Below are positions 43,745 to 56,090 of a stretch of 64,000 bases of DNA, one piece after another. Source of the DNA: Heterohyrax brucei. Lineage: Eukaryota; Chordata; Mammalia; Hyracoidea; Procaviidae. The stretch's first letter is position 1, and the number at the start of each line of letters is the position of its first letter. The stretch lies in the NCBI GenBank assembly GCA_028571685.1, contig CM053144.1:102764171-102828170 (forward strand), read 5' to 3'. The notes beneath the pieces are model-generated. The model had not been told where the DNA came from, made no database searches, and saw only the letters and a list, made by a program, of their open reading frames with translations. The position numbers and the translations under genes were made by a program.

Positions 43745-46437
43745 TTTTTTTATTATTATGACTGAACGAAAATGTACATTCCCATATAAATTTGCATGCC
43801 CACCTATAAGCAGCTCCCACCGCTCTCCCTGGCCGGTGACAGCACACTCTTTCTCTCTGTTCCATACATGTCCTATCCTCCCAACAATCTCTTATACCCG
43901 CCTCTCCACCCATTCTCCTTCCTCCAGTAAGGGGTCAGCAGGATGACATCCTATACATGCATACAACCATAAAGTGCACACATCATATGGTCACTCTGCA
44001 TCATGAAGTCCAATCCATTGCTGTCTGAAGAGTTGGCCTTCATTATGATTTACGGACAGGGGTGGCATCAGGGCCAGGGGCCAAGCTCCCAGGGGAACTC
44101 CAAAGCCCCTGGACCATCAACTGCAGTCTTTTAGTGGAGATCTCAGGGTGCACCTCTATTTACTCTTGTGTTGCCAGTGAGACTCAATTTTGTGAGCTCC
44201 ACTGTGGCTATCACTGGTGGTGGCTGGGCACAATCCGGTTCTTCTGGTCAAGTTGATGTAGACACCCACTCACATGGGTCTGTCTGTCTTCTGGGTTCTC
44301 TTCCCCATGTCTTTTTGGACCTCAGTGATCATTCATTCCTGCTGAGTTGGGACCATTTGCTGTACCCTCAGAAGGCAGCTTGGCAGCTTTTAAGACCCCA
44401 GATGCCTCTCACCAATTTGGGGTGCAGAGAGTCCTCATTAGGAAAACTCTAGTTGTGCCAACTGGCCTCGATTTTCCCTGAGAGCATGGTACTGGCCCCC
44501 TATCCCAGCTACTCTGTCCTTGCAACATTGGGTTAAGATGGGAGGCATACTTAAGTTGTGTTGAAGTCCAGTCAGTGCTGATCTTCTTTCTAATGTGTGC
44601 TATCACTGATTTCACCCAACCAAATTTCTATCAACTACCTAATCTAGACCCTTACCCCTTCCCCCTCCCGTCCTCCCCACCCTTGCAGCCATCAGAGTCT
44701 TTTCTTCCATGCATGAGTCTGTTTTTAAGTTCTTATTATAGGGGTCTCATACAATATTTGTGCTTTTGTTGCTGACTACTTTCACTCATGTCCACCAAAT
44801 AAAACCACGTTAAGAGATGCTTCCTGCTATCATCATTGTTCTTTATCATTGCATAGTGCTCCATTGAGTATATATACCATAGTTTACCTGTCCATTCCTC
44901 TGTTGTTGGGTATCTGGGTTGATTCCATTTTTTTGCTATTGTGGACTATGCTGCAGTAATCATTCTTGTGTATCTATCTGCTGTTGTGAATGGCCTTGAT
45001 TCTGTAGTGTATATTCCAAGCAGTAGAATTACTGGGTCAAGTGGTATAACTCTTTTCAGCTTTTTAAGGAAGCGCCAGATTGCTTTCCAAAGAGGTTGCA
45101 CCATTTTGCAATTCCACCAACAGTGTAGGAGAGTTCCAATTTCTCCACAGCCTCTCCAGCATTTGTTGTTTTGCATTTTTTTGGATCACGGCCAACCTTG
45201 CTGGGGTGAAGTGGTATCTCACTGTAGTTTTGATTTGAATTTCTTTAATAGCTAAAGCCCGTGAGCAGGTTTGCATGTGTTTTTTGGCTGCCTGGATCTC
45301 CACTTTAGAGAAGTGTCTGTTTACCTCCTTTACTCATCACTTAATTGGAATATTTATCTTATTATTATTGATATTTTGTAACACCTTACAGCTTATGGAG
45401 ATCAGGCGTTGCTCTGACATATAGTTGCCAAATATTTTTTCCCATTCTGTAGGTGGCCTTTTAATTCCTTTAATAAAGTCTTTGGATGAGCAAAAGTGTT
45501 TGATTCTTAATAGTTCCCATTTATCTATTTTCTTTTCTATAGTTTGTGGTTTGTTTGATAGATTTTGAAATCTATGTTGTGTATTAAAACTTCCATTGTT
45601 GTTCCTACTTTTTCTTGGATGAGCTTTATCATTTTAGATTTGATATTTAGGTCTTTTATCCAGTTTGAGTTCGTTTTTGCATAAGGTGTAAGATGTGGGT
45701 CCTGTTTCAATTTTTTGCAGATGGATATTCAATTTTGCCAGCATCATTTGTTGAAGAGATTGTTTTTACCCCAGTTTAATGTTGTAGGGCCTTGTTGAAT
45801 ATCAGCTGTTCATAGGAGGATGGTGTCATCTCTGGGGTCTCAATTCTGTTCCATTGATCTATTTGTCTCTTTTTGTACCACTACCAGGCTGTTTGACTAC
45901 TGTGGCAGTGCAATAGGTTCTAAAGCCGGGTAATGAGAGGCCTCCCAGTGTGTTCTTCTTCTTCAGTAATGCTTTGCTTATCCGGGACTTCTTCCTTTTC
46001 CAAAGTTGGTAATTTGTTTCTCCATCTCATTAAAAAATGTCACTGGAACTTGTATTGGGATTCATTATATAAGTAGATTGCTTTGGGTAAAATAGACATT
46101 TTCACAATGTTAACTCTTCCTATCCATGAGCAGGGCAAGTTTCTCCATTTATGTAAGTCTTTCTTAGTTTCTTGTAGTATGGACTTGTAGTTCTCCTTGT
46201 AAATGTCTGTTATTTCTCGGTTAGATTTCTTCCTAGGTACTTTATCTTCTTAGGGGCTATAGTAAATGGAATTGATTTGGTGATTTCTTCCTTAATAGTC
46301 TCTTTGTTGGTATAAAGCAATCCTACTGATTTACTTATGTTTATCTAGTATCCTGAGACTTTGCTGAACTCTTCTAACAGTCTGAGTAGTTTACTTATGG
46401 ATTCTCTGTATATACAATCATATCATCAGCAAATAGA
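43745..46437 (-). mobile_element. L1 LINE A, 5'-truncated, minus strand
   Basis: The reversed poly(A) sits at 43745-43751, and the 3' UTR runs to about 44800 with a C-rich stretch (G-rich on the coding strand) at 44649-44682. ORF2 then reads on the minus strand up to 46437. 44946-45176 translates to QNNKCWRGCGEIGTLLHCW and IPLDPVILLLGIYTTESR, the same domain as in the L1 at 38763. ORF2 has several breaks. Its 5' end abuts the poly(A) of L1 B. GCCTTTCACTTTTT (43733) and GCCTTTTTCTTTTT (46438) may be its target-site duplication. Confidence 0.92.
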
Positions 46438-46440
46438 GCC

Positions 46441-49400
46441 TTTTTCTTTTTAAATTTTTTTTATTGTGATGAAGTGCAAGCATACAGTCCAAGTCAATTT
46501 TGCATGGCCACCTGTCTACAACTCTATCTGCTCTCCCTACCCTGTGACAGCACACTCCTCCTTTTCACTGCTTACTCCTAGTATCCTCTCAAAAAACACC
46601 TGTGCCCTCCTTTTTACCATTTCCTCTCCTCTCTAGAAAGAAACTAGTAGGACAACCTTCAATAAATGAACAAAACCATAAAGTACACACACCACAAGCT
46701 CACTCTGTGTCTCTCAGTCCAGTCCATTCTTAGACTGAAGTGTTGATTTCAGTACTGGTTTCAGGCCTAGGGCAGCAGGTCTGGGTCCAGGTTGTTGGAC
46801 CATCAATTCTGGTCTTTTAGTAGAGGTCTTGAGCTGCACACCTCTTTTTCTCGTGCTATGTCAGGGACTCTACATCATGTCCCCTATCAAGGCTGTCTTT
46901 GGTGGTGACCAGGCACTCTCTGGTTCTTCTGGTCTCATGTGCATGTAGTCTCCTAATCATATGGGTCCTTCTGTCTCCTGGGCTCCTTTTTCCTCATGTC
47001 TTTGATGTTCTTGGTTATCATCTATCCCAGGTGATTGGGACCAATTGATACTCCTCAGATGGCAGTTTGCTGGCTTTTAAGACCCCAGATGTCACTAACC
47101 AATACGGGGTGCAGAAGATTCTCTCAGCAAAAGTTACATCAAGTAACCTTGATGTCCCCTGAAAACATGGTCCTCACACCCCTGTCCTTGTTACTCTATC
47201 CTTTGAAATGTTCGGGTGAGGTTAGAAAACCTTTTAGTTTATGTTGTAGTCCATTTATACTGACCTGCCATCTACTGGATGCTGTCACACCCTTCATCTA
47301 ACCGAACTCCTATCAACTATCTAATCTACAACCAACCCTCTCTCTCCCTCCCCACCCCTGTAGCCATCAAAGAGCCTTTTCTTGCGTGCATAAGACCTTT
47401 TATAAGTCCTTATAATAGTGGTCTCATATAATACTTGTATTTTTGCAGCTGACTGATTTCACTCAGCATAATGTCTTCTAGTTGATATCAGGTTGTGAGA
47501 TGCTTCCTAAAATCATCATTGTTCTTTATCATGCATGGTATTCCACTACGTATACATACCATACTTTGTTTATCCATTCATCTGTTGATGGGCACCTAGG
47601 TTTTGATTCAGGTGCATGTATCTGTTCATGTGACAACTCTCATATCTGCAAGATATATTCCAAACAGTGGCACTGCTGGATTACATGGCATTTCTATTTC
47701 TAGCTTTTTAAGAATGCACTAGGTTGCTTTCCAAAGACACTATATCATCTTGCATTTCCACCAGCAGTGCAAGAGAGTTCCAATCTCTCCACAGCCTCTC
47801 CAGCATTTGCTGTTTTGTGTTTTGGGGATTACTGCCAACTTCATTGGGGTGGCATGGTATCTCATTGTTGTTTTGATTTGGATTTCTCTAACAGCTAATG
47901 ATCATGAGCCTTTCCTCATGTGTCTTTTGGCTGTCTCAATGTCCTCTTTGGTGAGGTGTCTGTCTGTGTCCTTTGCCCATTGTTGAATTATTTATCTTTT
48001 TCTTGTTGATATTTTGTAGTACCTTGTAGATTACAGAAATTAGATGTCAATACAATAGGTAGTTGTCAAATATTTTTTTGCATTCTGTAGGCAGTCTTTT
48101 AACTCTCTTGATAAAGTCTTTGGATATGCATAAGTGTTTGATTTTTAGTAGTTCTCATTTCTCTATTTTCACTTCTGTTGTTTGTGCATTGTTGGTAAGA
48201 TTTGGTAGTCTAAGCCATGTATTAGAACTTCTACTGTTGTCCGTATTTTTTCTTCCTATCTTTATCATTTTAGATTTGATATTCAGGACTTTGATCCAAA
48301 TTGAGTTAGTTTTTGTGTAAGGTGTGAGACATGGGTCTTGTTTCAGTTTTTTGCAAATGGATATTCAATTCTGCCAACACCGTTTGTTAAAGAGACTATT
48401 TTTACCCCAGTTTAAAACCTTTAGGCCTTTGTCGAGTATCAACTGTTCATAGGAGGATGGTGATGTTTCTGACTTCTCTATTCTGATCCATTGGTCTGTA
48501 TCTCCTTTTTTTGTACCAGTACCATGACACTGGAATTTGTATTGGGATTGCATTGTATATGGAGATTGTTTTTGTGAGAATAGACATTTTTACAATGTTA
48601 AGTCTTCCTATCCATGAACAATGCAGGTTTCTCCACTTATGTAAGTCTTGTGGTTTCTTGCAGTAGGGGGTTATAATTTTCTCTGTATAGGGCTCTTATA
48701 TTGCTGGCTAGATTTATTCCTAGTTATTTTATCTTCTTGGGGCTATAGTAAAGAGTGATTTGGTGATTTTCTCTTCAATGATCTCTTGGTTACTGTAAAG
48801 GAATCCCATTGATTTATTTATGTTTATCTTATGTCCTGATTTTTTGCTGAACTCTTCTGTTAGTTTTAGTAGTTTACTAATGGATTGCTTAAGGTTTTCT
48901 GGGAATGTGATCATCTGTAAATAGGATACTTTTACTTCTTTACTGATATGGATGCCCTTTATTTCTTTGTCTTGTCTGATTGCTTTGGCTAGACTTCTAG
49001 CACAATGTTGAATAGAAGTGGTGACAGTGGTCATCCTTGTGTAATTCCTGTTCTCAGGGAGAATTCTTTCAATCTCTCTACATTCAGCATGATGTTGGCA
49101 GTTGGTTTTGCCTAGGTGCCCCTTATTCCACTGAGAAGTTTCTCTTCTATTCTTACTTTGTTGAGAGTTTTTACCAGGAACAGTTTTGGACTTTGTCAAA
49201 TGCTTTTTCTGAATCAACTGATAAAATCAAGTGATTCTTACTTTTGCATTATTTATGTGGTTTTATCACATTAATTGTTTTTCTGATGTTGAACCAACCC
49301 TGCATCCCTGGCACGAATCCTACTTGGTCATGATGAATTATTTTTTTGATATGTTGCTGAATTTTATCAGCAAGGATTTTGTTGAAGACTTTCCCATTTA

Positions 49401-50155
49401 GGTTCACAAGTGATGTTAGTCTCTAATTTTTTTTTTTGGTGAGGTCTTTACTTGGCCTTGGTATCAGGGTTATGCTGGCTTCATAGAATAAATTTGGGAA
49501 CGTTCTTTCTTTTTCTATGATGTGGAATAGCTTCAGTAGTATTGGAATTCTCTCCTCTCTAAAAGCTTTGCAGAATTCTCCAGCGAAGCCATCGGGACCA
49601 GGACTCTTTTTGGTTGGTAGGTTTTTGATTACTTTTTCAATCTCTTCTTTCATAATGGATTTATTAAGTTGTTCTACAGTTCTCTTTATGATAATTTCGG
49701 TAGGTGATGTGAATCTCAAAATTTGCCCACTTTGTCTAGGTTTTCAAACCTATTAGAGTACAATTTTTCATAGTATTCTGTTATGACATCTCCTATCTCA
49801 TTTCTTATCTGGGTTATTTGTTTCCTCTCCTGTTTTTCTTTTGTGAGTTTAACCAACGGTTTATCAATTTTCTTGATCTTGTTTTAAAAAAAGCTTTTGG
49901 TTTTGTTAATTCTTCCAGTTGATTTTCTATTCTCTAATTAATTTAGTTCTGCTCTAATTGCAAGGGGTTCTTTTGTTGTTCTCTTTCTACTTGTTCAGGT
50001 TCTAGGGTTAATTCTTTGGTTTGGACCCTTTCTTCATTCCAGATGTGTGCATTAATAGACATAAATTGTCCTCTGAGCCCTGCTTTTGCTGTATCCCATA
50101 GGTTCTGTTAGGATGCATTTTCATTCTCATTTGATTCCATGAACTTTACTGCAAA
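46441..50155 (-). mobile_element. L1 LINE B, 5'-truncated, minus strand
   Basis: A T-rich reversed poly(A) at 46441-46462, then a 3' UTR to about 47450 with a C-rich tract at 47336-47358, then ORF2. Minus-strand 49423-49719 gives [17 protein letters not shown] and [16 protein letters not shown], the start of the RT domain. 48729-49217 gives SKLLKLTEEFSKKSGHKINI, just after the RT catalytic region. The FADD-type box near 48905-48930 is no longer readable because of a small deletion. L1 words stop near 50155. Confidence 0.92.
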
Positions 50156-50391
50156 ATATCGGTAAACTTCTGTCATTATAAACATCATATAACAAAGTCC
50201 TGGAATATGCTATCATATTTTCTGCCTATCTAGTACCTTCTTAATAACACTGAAATCTTTGAGAAATGTCTGTCTTTACTGATGCTACTTCTCTAAGGCA
50301 AAAGACAGAATACTTGCTTCCCCAGCCTCTTCAGTAGCCTGGGAAGTATCATGTGTCCAGGATCCACCAACTACATGCCTCACTTAGGAAG
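50156..50391. other. Unassigned sequence
   Basis: No repeat or gene recognised between the L1 and a SINE. Confidence 0.3.
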
Positions 50392-50521
50392 AGCTGTTGT
50401 TGTGTGCCATCAAGTCGATTCTGATTCTTGGCAACCTTGTAAGACAGAGGAGCTCTGCCGCATAGGGTTTCCAATGAGCAGCTGGTGGATTTGAACTGCC
50501 GAACTTTTATTTAGCAGCTAT
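50392..50521 (-). repeat. AfroSINE, short form, minus strand
   Basis: GTTGTTGTGTGCCATCAAGTC, GGCAACCTTGTAAGACAGAG, GGGTTTCCAATGAGCAGCTG and ATTTGAACTGCCGAAC. The head is cut at TTAGCAGCT. The tail starts with RTE-like GTTGTTGTG. Confidence 0.9.
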
Positions 50522-50849
50522 AAAAGTAATGTGAGGAGGGAGCAGGGATGTGAGCATGGTGGGGAAGCATTAGTCTCTCTGGGAGAAACAGGATAGAGAA
50601 CCACCTGTGTAAACCATGTAGTGATATTTCTACTAAGACAGCCTGGGGCTGTGTCAGGCTCTGTTCCTGTATGCATACTCAACTCTAATATTCTGCAATA
50701 AATTCTACCTCTGCTCCAACTACCAGAGTGGATTGTGTTTATTTCTAAACATCCTGGCTGACATGAACAACAGCAATAGGCAGACACTCTTAAAAGATGA
50801 AGGAATAATGACAGATGTCCCACAAAATTACAACAATATTAAACAGGTA

Positions 50850-51020
50850 ATATTTCACTTGTTCGTGGCTTACTTTGTTCCTATTAGTAGAAATTGGGAT
50901 AATTCTCATTCAGAGATAAAGAAACCCTCTCAGGGTCACATAGCTGGTAAGTACACCATAAAGATGGTATTTAAATCTGCACATTTCTGGATCCAGAGTC
51001 TGAAATCTTTTAACTGACAT
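50850..51020 (-). repeat. MIR-like SINE, minus strand
   Basis: AGATAAAGAAACCCTCTCAG, GGTCACATAGCTGGTAAGT and GGATCCAGAGTCTGAAATC are reversed MIR words. Confidence 0.7.
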
Positions 51021-51063
51021 AATCCTCTGCTCCCCACGCCCACTCCAAACAAAAATCGAAAAA

Positions 51064-51222
51064 AATGAAACCTGTTGCCAGAGGAAATTCCAACTCATAG
51101 TGACCCTATAGGACAGAGTAGAATGGCCCCACAGTTTCCAAGGAGCTCCTGGCAGATTTGAAACACCTACCCTTTGGTTAGCAGCTATAACACTTAACCC
51201 CTATGCCCCCAGGGTTTCCCCA
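51064..51222 (-). repeat. AfroSINE, short form, minus strand
   Basis: CCTGTTGCCAGAGGAAATTCC, ACTCATAGTGACCCTATAGG, TTTCCAAGGAGCTCCTGG, CCTTTGGTTAGCAGC and CCCCAGGGTTTCCC. Well preserved. Confidence 0.93.
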
Positions 51223-52299
51223 ATCCAAAAAGAGTATACAAAATAAAGTTCTAAGGATGATTCTTAAAGGATATTTCCTAAAGAAAGAATCCCCAGCTCA
51301 CTTTACCCAGACCTCTCCTCAAACTTGAATTGCCCTCACTGTGACTTCTAAACGTGAATGTAAAAAGAGTGGAAGCCATGTAAATCATGAACAAGAATGC
51401 AAAAGGTGGTCAGATACTGAAGGGCATCCTAGGAACCACACGCATGAATGACTTTCTCTTTTAAACCAGGTTCTACTAATCACTGGAAATAAAACAAGTC
51501 AACAAGTCTCTCAGAGATATTGCAGAACATCATTAATTATTTGTGTGTATCACAAAAAATCAGAAGAAAAGGCAATAATATGAAGAATTTAAAAAAATAC
51601 AGTTCAACCATCTCCTGATTTCTGTAATCATCTCCATATTGCAAATTGCTACTTCATCATGGTAAATTTGCAAATGTACAGGGAAGCTTAAAAAGATCTT
51701 TTAACACCTGTTTTAGGGGCACCGACCACTTTATATGAGCCCCATTGCACATTTAGAAAACAAGCTTCACTTACCAAGTCTGCTTTATTCAGTACTAATT
51801 TTATTTTCAAACTAGAAAGAAGACAAGGGAGCCTCTAAATGTTGGTTCTCATTACATTTCTAATTATTTCAATTATTTCAGATTATACATAAGGTAATTT
51901 CCCTTCTGACAAATGCTAGATAAAGACATCCATGGGAATCCAAACAGCAGAGTTCTTGGACATATGGTAAATTATCTTCTTGGGGGAGAAAAGCTGTAAG
52001 TCAAATGATGTAACATGAATCTGATTTTCTTGTGGAAATATTACAAGAAAATCTTGCGTAACTAATCTAGCACCAACTTTATATGTGACTACAAACCTTA
52101 TTTAAAACAGTTATTATGTGCTATTTCAAACATATTTCCAAAAAGACAATATGGTAATTGCAAAAGCATCATGGTGAAACCAGCAGTCTGTGAGGTACTG
52201 TCTTTATAGAAGCACAGCTATCCTGAAGAAAGGCTGAGTTTCCTTTCCAGGAAGTATGCCTAAAGAAAAATATGTATATTTAAAAGAGTCCTAAAGGCC
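51223..52299. other. Unassigned 1.1-kb AT-rich stretch
   Basis: No gene or repeat recognised. Confidence 0.3.
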
Positions 52300-52700
52300 A
52301 ATTCCCACATCATAAACCACCAGAGCACAAAGAAATGATAAAGGATGACTCTTAAAGGATATTCCCTTTTGCCACTCTTTACAGGCCACCTGCAAGACAA
52401 GATGACACCAGATAGTGCACACAGACCCAGAGGAGTGATCATACAACTGGGACAGAAAACAGAGATAAGATCACCAGACCCCCTTCACAGGAAGAAAGCC
52501 ATAAATGTCATATGGTCTCCCCAGCTCTGAGAACCCTTTAAAAACTTCTTCCTGTAGACAGTAAACAGACGGGCTTTGGAGGGAGATCATTCCCCCCATC
52601 TCTTGTGTATCAATACTCAATAAACCTTTGATTACTCTATCTCATCTCCTGTCTCAGAGATTGGCTTGGCAGCAGGTGACATGAACCCAAAGTCTGACCA
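52300..52700 (+). mobile_element. Possible LTR (ERV1-like), diverged
   Basis: CCCTTTAAAAACTTC (TATA-like) near 52534 is followed at a promoter-to-polyA distance of ~80 bp by AATAAA at 52619-52624. Pyrimidine-rich sequence and CTCAGAGATTGGCTTGGCA follow. This spacing is typical of gammaretroviral-type LTRs. The ends were not located, and no viral gene is seen. Confidence 0.42.
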
Positions 52701-52859
52701 GTAACAATAGGAAGAGGGGTTTCTGACCTCCTCTAACTTCAAAGGCAAGAGAACCACCACCAGCATCAATAGCTGAAGGCTGATTGCTATGAGGTAGAAG
52801 TTAGACACAAATTCTGTCTCTGATCTTTTTATTAATTCTGACACCAGGTGTCCCTCTCA

Positions 52860-53345
52860 TGGCAATCTGCTTCTCTGTTAGGTTAGATAATTTGTTGTAA
52901 TGACCATACAACACTCATGATTATGCGGTTTCTCAGGGAAGTAACAGGTTAAAATTCAGGATAAGAAATGACTCAGGATACAGTTACTCAGACAAGACAG
53001 CTTCTTGGTCATGCCCACAAATGAGTCTCTCCCTGGTCCTTGGCCTCTTGGGGCTGTTGGGCTGCCTCAGCTTCTGCTCAGCTTGCGTAAATGTTACAAA
53101 GCTCTTTAGCTCCACTGACGAGTGTCTGGAGGGCCCCTATTCTACCAGCAAACCTCCGGGCTGAAGGCACTCAACCTTCTTATCCTGTGGGCCAAGAAGC
53201 TCACTGTGCCATCTCCTTCCGGTCTCCTACTTCTGCTCACACTGTTGCCTGTTTCCCTGCCGCTGCTTCTCGCCACCTCTGGTGTTACAGCTCTCTGTCT
53301 CTGGGCTCTAGGCAGTTCTCAGCACAGGATCCTGGGTTGAAATGA
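52860..53345. mobile_element. Possible LTR-derived sequence, GC-richer
   Basis: A C/T-rich block with repeated CTTGG/CTGCC words (TCTCCCTGGTCCTTGGCC, GGGCTGTTGGGCTGCCTC) and no introns or domains. It resembles LTRs I recall from afrotherian genomes, but I cannot name the family. The 84-codon open frame at 53091-53345 has no domain. Orientation is unknown. Confidence 0.35.
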
Positions 53346-54065
53346 CAAGTTTCATTCCTAGCTCTTCTTTCTTGGTGGTAGTGGGTCCCACCATCCTCTG
53401 CTTACTTTTCTTTCCTACTTCTTTTAAGATAAAAGATGGGACTCAAGTAAGAGTGTGACTTAAATAAGGGTGGTGGTGACTTGTAGACAAACTCTTTACT
53501 TCATAGAATTTTTCTGGCTTAGCATGAAACTGAGACTTCTGGAGGAAAAGGTCACTTAACAGCTTCTTAGGAAATTGTTTTTTCTAAGCCTTTTTTGATA
53601 GTTAAAGAATTAGAGACGGTCTTTGTATAACTCAAAGCTGGAAGATTCCCAAATTATTTAAATTTCTACCTCCTTAACATCAGCTACACTTCAAACCTTA
53701 GGCGTGCCTGTCTTTAAGATGAAAACAGCCACATTTCCTTGCACATATTTTCCATCCACCCTCCCTGCCCTCAGAATGTAGATTTACAGCATCAATAGCT
53801 TCAAAGTTTTTACATAAATTGTGGTCAATTATTATTTATTAAAATCTTTCCATTTTATCCATAAGTCCTATATGTGATCTTACCCATTACAGTAATAAAG
53901 TGACCTGTAATCAGTGTAATGACTTCTTGATCTATCTCTGCTGCCTCCTGGCCCTAACTCGCAAACTCAGGGTAGCAGCCCTCAATTCCTCTCTCCCATG
54001 TGAAGTACCAGCAGGCTGTGTCTTTAGGGCTCTGAAGATAAGCTTTAGTCTGGGCTACACATCCT
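53346..54065. other. Unassigned sequence
   Basis: No repeat or gene recognised. Confidence 0.3.
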
Positions 54066-54604
54066 GTGGAATACTTTTTGGTTTTTACTTTTATTTTTGG
54101 TTTTCTACTCAATTTTATTTTGAAATAATTTTAGATGTAGAAAAGAGCTGCAAAAATAGGACAGACTTTCCATATGCCCCTGTGGTCACCCAGTTTCCTC
54201 TTAATATAAACCACAGAAATTTAACATTCATAAGATATTATTAACAAGATCTTATTCAAATTCTATATTTTTCCACCAATGTCTTTTTTTCTGTTTCAGG
54301 ACCCTATCTAGCATCACACTTGTATTTAGCTCTCATCTTCCCTTGGTCTCTCTAATTTGTAGATAACTCTTCAATCTTTTTGTCTTTCATGGCCATGAAA
54401 CTTTTCACAGGTACTGGTTAGTCATTTATTACAATGTCCTGCAATTCTGGGTATATCTGATATTTTCTCACGAAGGAGGCAATACATCCTTGGCACAAAT
54501 ATCTTAATAGTGATGTTGTGTGCATCGTATCAAAAGGCTTTCGATGCTGAAATGTCTTATTGAAGACGTTACACTTGACTATTTGATTTATGTGGGTTTC
54601 TGCA

Positions 54605-54652
54605 CTATAGCCAAGTATCGTCGAGTCAGATCCGACTCATGGCGACCCTATT
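54605..54652 (-). repeat. AfroSINE/RTE tail fragment, minus strand
   Basis: ATCGTCGAGTCAGATCC, then GACTCATGGCGACCCTAT. Only the tail is present, inserted in old L1 sequence. Confidence 0.65.
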
Positions 54653-55157
54653 TTCCCCTTCATAATTAGTAAAGATCTAATGACAGATTATTTGAGGCTA
54701 TGCAAATAATGTGTTTCTCTCCAAACTTTTACCCACTAATAGTAGCATTCATTGGTGGATACTGTCTGCAGTAATTACACTGCTGTTGTGTTTACCTAAC
54801 GGGTGACTTGCTGGTTTCCTCTTTCTACATAAAATAATTAAAACTCTTATACAAGGAAGAGGTATCTCCATTATTTTGGTATTCATATGATTATTCACTC
54901 ATATCAAGATAGATGCATGGATATTTACGTCATTCGGAAAGTTAAAATTCAACACCATCATCACATATTTTGTTATTCAAATCGCTCCAGCTTTAGCCAT
55001 TAGCAGCTTCTGCAGGTTGGCTTCTGTGCTTTTTACTTTTTACAAAGCTCCATCTCTGTTTGTCTGTTTCTGAAGACTTCTTTTCTTTGTGGTACCATAA
55101 AATGTTCTAGATTCATCTTCTATTCCCTTAACACTGGAATCCAAGAATCCTTGTTTT

Positions 55158-55173
55158 TTATTATTATTATTAT
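55158..55173 (+). repeat. (ATT)n microsatellite
   Basis: About five TTA/ATT units inside the L1M 3' UTR. Confidence 0.85.
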
Positions 55174-55355
55174 TTGCTTGTTTTTGTTTTTAGTTACAGA
55201 ATGGCATTTAGACAGCAAGATGTGGGTACTACGTATATTCATTGATACCGAAGTGACTTTGCTTCTAGGTCTTATTAGCCCAAAGAGCAAGGAAATATGT
55301 ATATACCAACCCATTCAAACACATACAACTTTATTTCTCTACCTATCTACCTACT

Positions 55356-55525
55356 GGAAACCCTGTTGGTGTATTGGTTAAGTGCTACATCTGCTAACCA
55401 GAAAGTTGGCAGTTCGAACCCACTAAGTGCTCCTTGGAAACTCCATGGGACAGTTCTACTCTGTCTATAGGGTTGCTATGAGTTGGAATCAACTCGATGG
55501 CAGCATGTTTGGATTTTTATTGGTT
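55356..55525 (+). repeat. AfroSINE, short form, with target-site duplication
   Basis: GGAAACCCTGTTGGTGTATTG, GTTCGAACCCACTAAGTGC, GGGTTGCTATGAGTTGG and AACTCGATGGCAGCATG. ATCTACCTACT (55345-55355) and ATATACCTACT (55526-55536) flank it, 10 of 11 matching. Confidence 0.94.
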
Positions 55526-55870
55526 ATATACCTACTAAAAATGAGTTTACTGGTCGATCTGATTTCAATCCAGCTGGGCCTCTTTTAGTCTTCTCCCTTT
55601 ATCTGTACCACTTTTCTGGAGCAGTGAGAAATGTATACATTATTATCTATTATATATTCATGTACTTGTTCAATTCTAGCATAGTTTCAAAATTACTAAT
55701 ACATACCATTGTAAGCAACATATTTACTAACAAGAATACAGCATGTTTACAAACAGTCCTTTTTGTCTTTCGCCTTAGAGCATTCAGTCAAGACACTGTT
55801 TAACAAGGCTTCTTAGGTTAGTTTATTTCTTCTCTACTTTCAGTATTTTATTCACTTGCTACTCCACTTA

Positions 55871-55922
55871 ATTTTATATTCCACTTAAAATTGGAGAAGT
55901 AATCTTAAGTGGAATATAAAAT
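55871..55922. repeat. 18-bp perfect inverted repeat with 16-nt loop
   Basis: 55871-55888 (ATTTTATATTCCACTTAA) is the exact reverse complement of 55905-55922. The loop is 55889-55904. CCACTTAA also occurs as a direct repeat at 55864. It lies in decayed LINE sequence and has no T-run after it. Confidence 0.95.
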
Positions 55923-56040
55923 ATAAAATTTTTGTTGACGCTACTGCGTCTTTGAGATTAAAGGAAACATTCGCTATACACTTGTATCTACCTTGTATTC
56001 AAAGCTATAGAAAAAGATCTACTTAGAAAAATAGGGTTCC

Positions 56041-56090
56041 CTCCATGAGTCGGATCCGACTCGACGGCACTTGGCTTGGCTTGGCTCTTC
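56041..56090 (+). repeat. Short SINE/RTE tail fragment with perfect palindrome, copy 2
   Basis: CCATGAGTCGGATCCGACTC, then GACGGCACTTGGCTTGGC. The palindrome GAGTCGGATCCGACTC is at 56047-56062. Nearly identical to 15117-15168 and starting at the same point. Confidence 0.65.

Noticed and set aside
48729-49217. 162-codon minus-strand open frame as a gene
   Set aside because: It is part of L1 ORF2 downstream of the RT catalytic box in a truncated element, frameshifted at its start.
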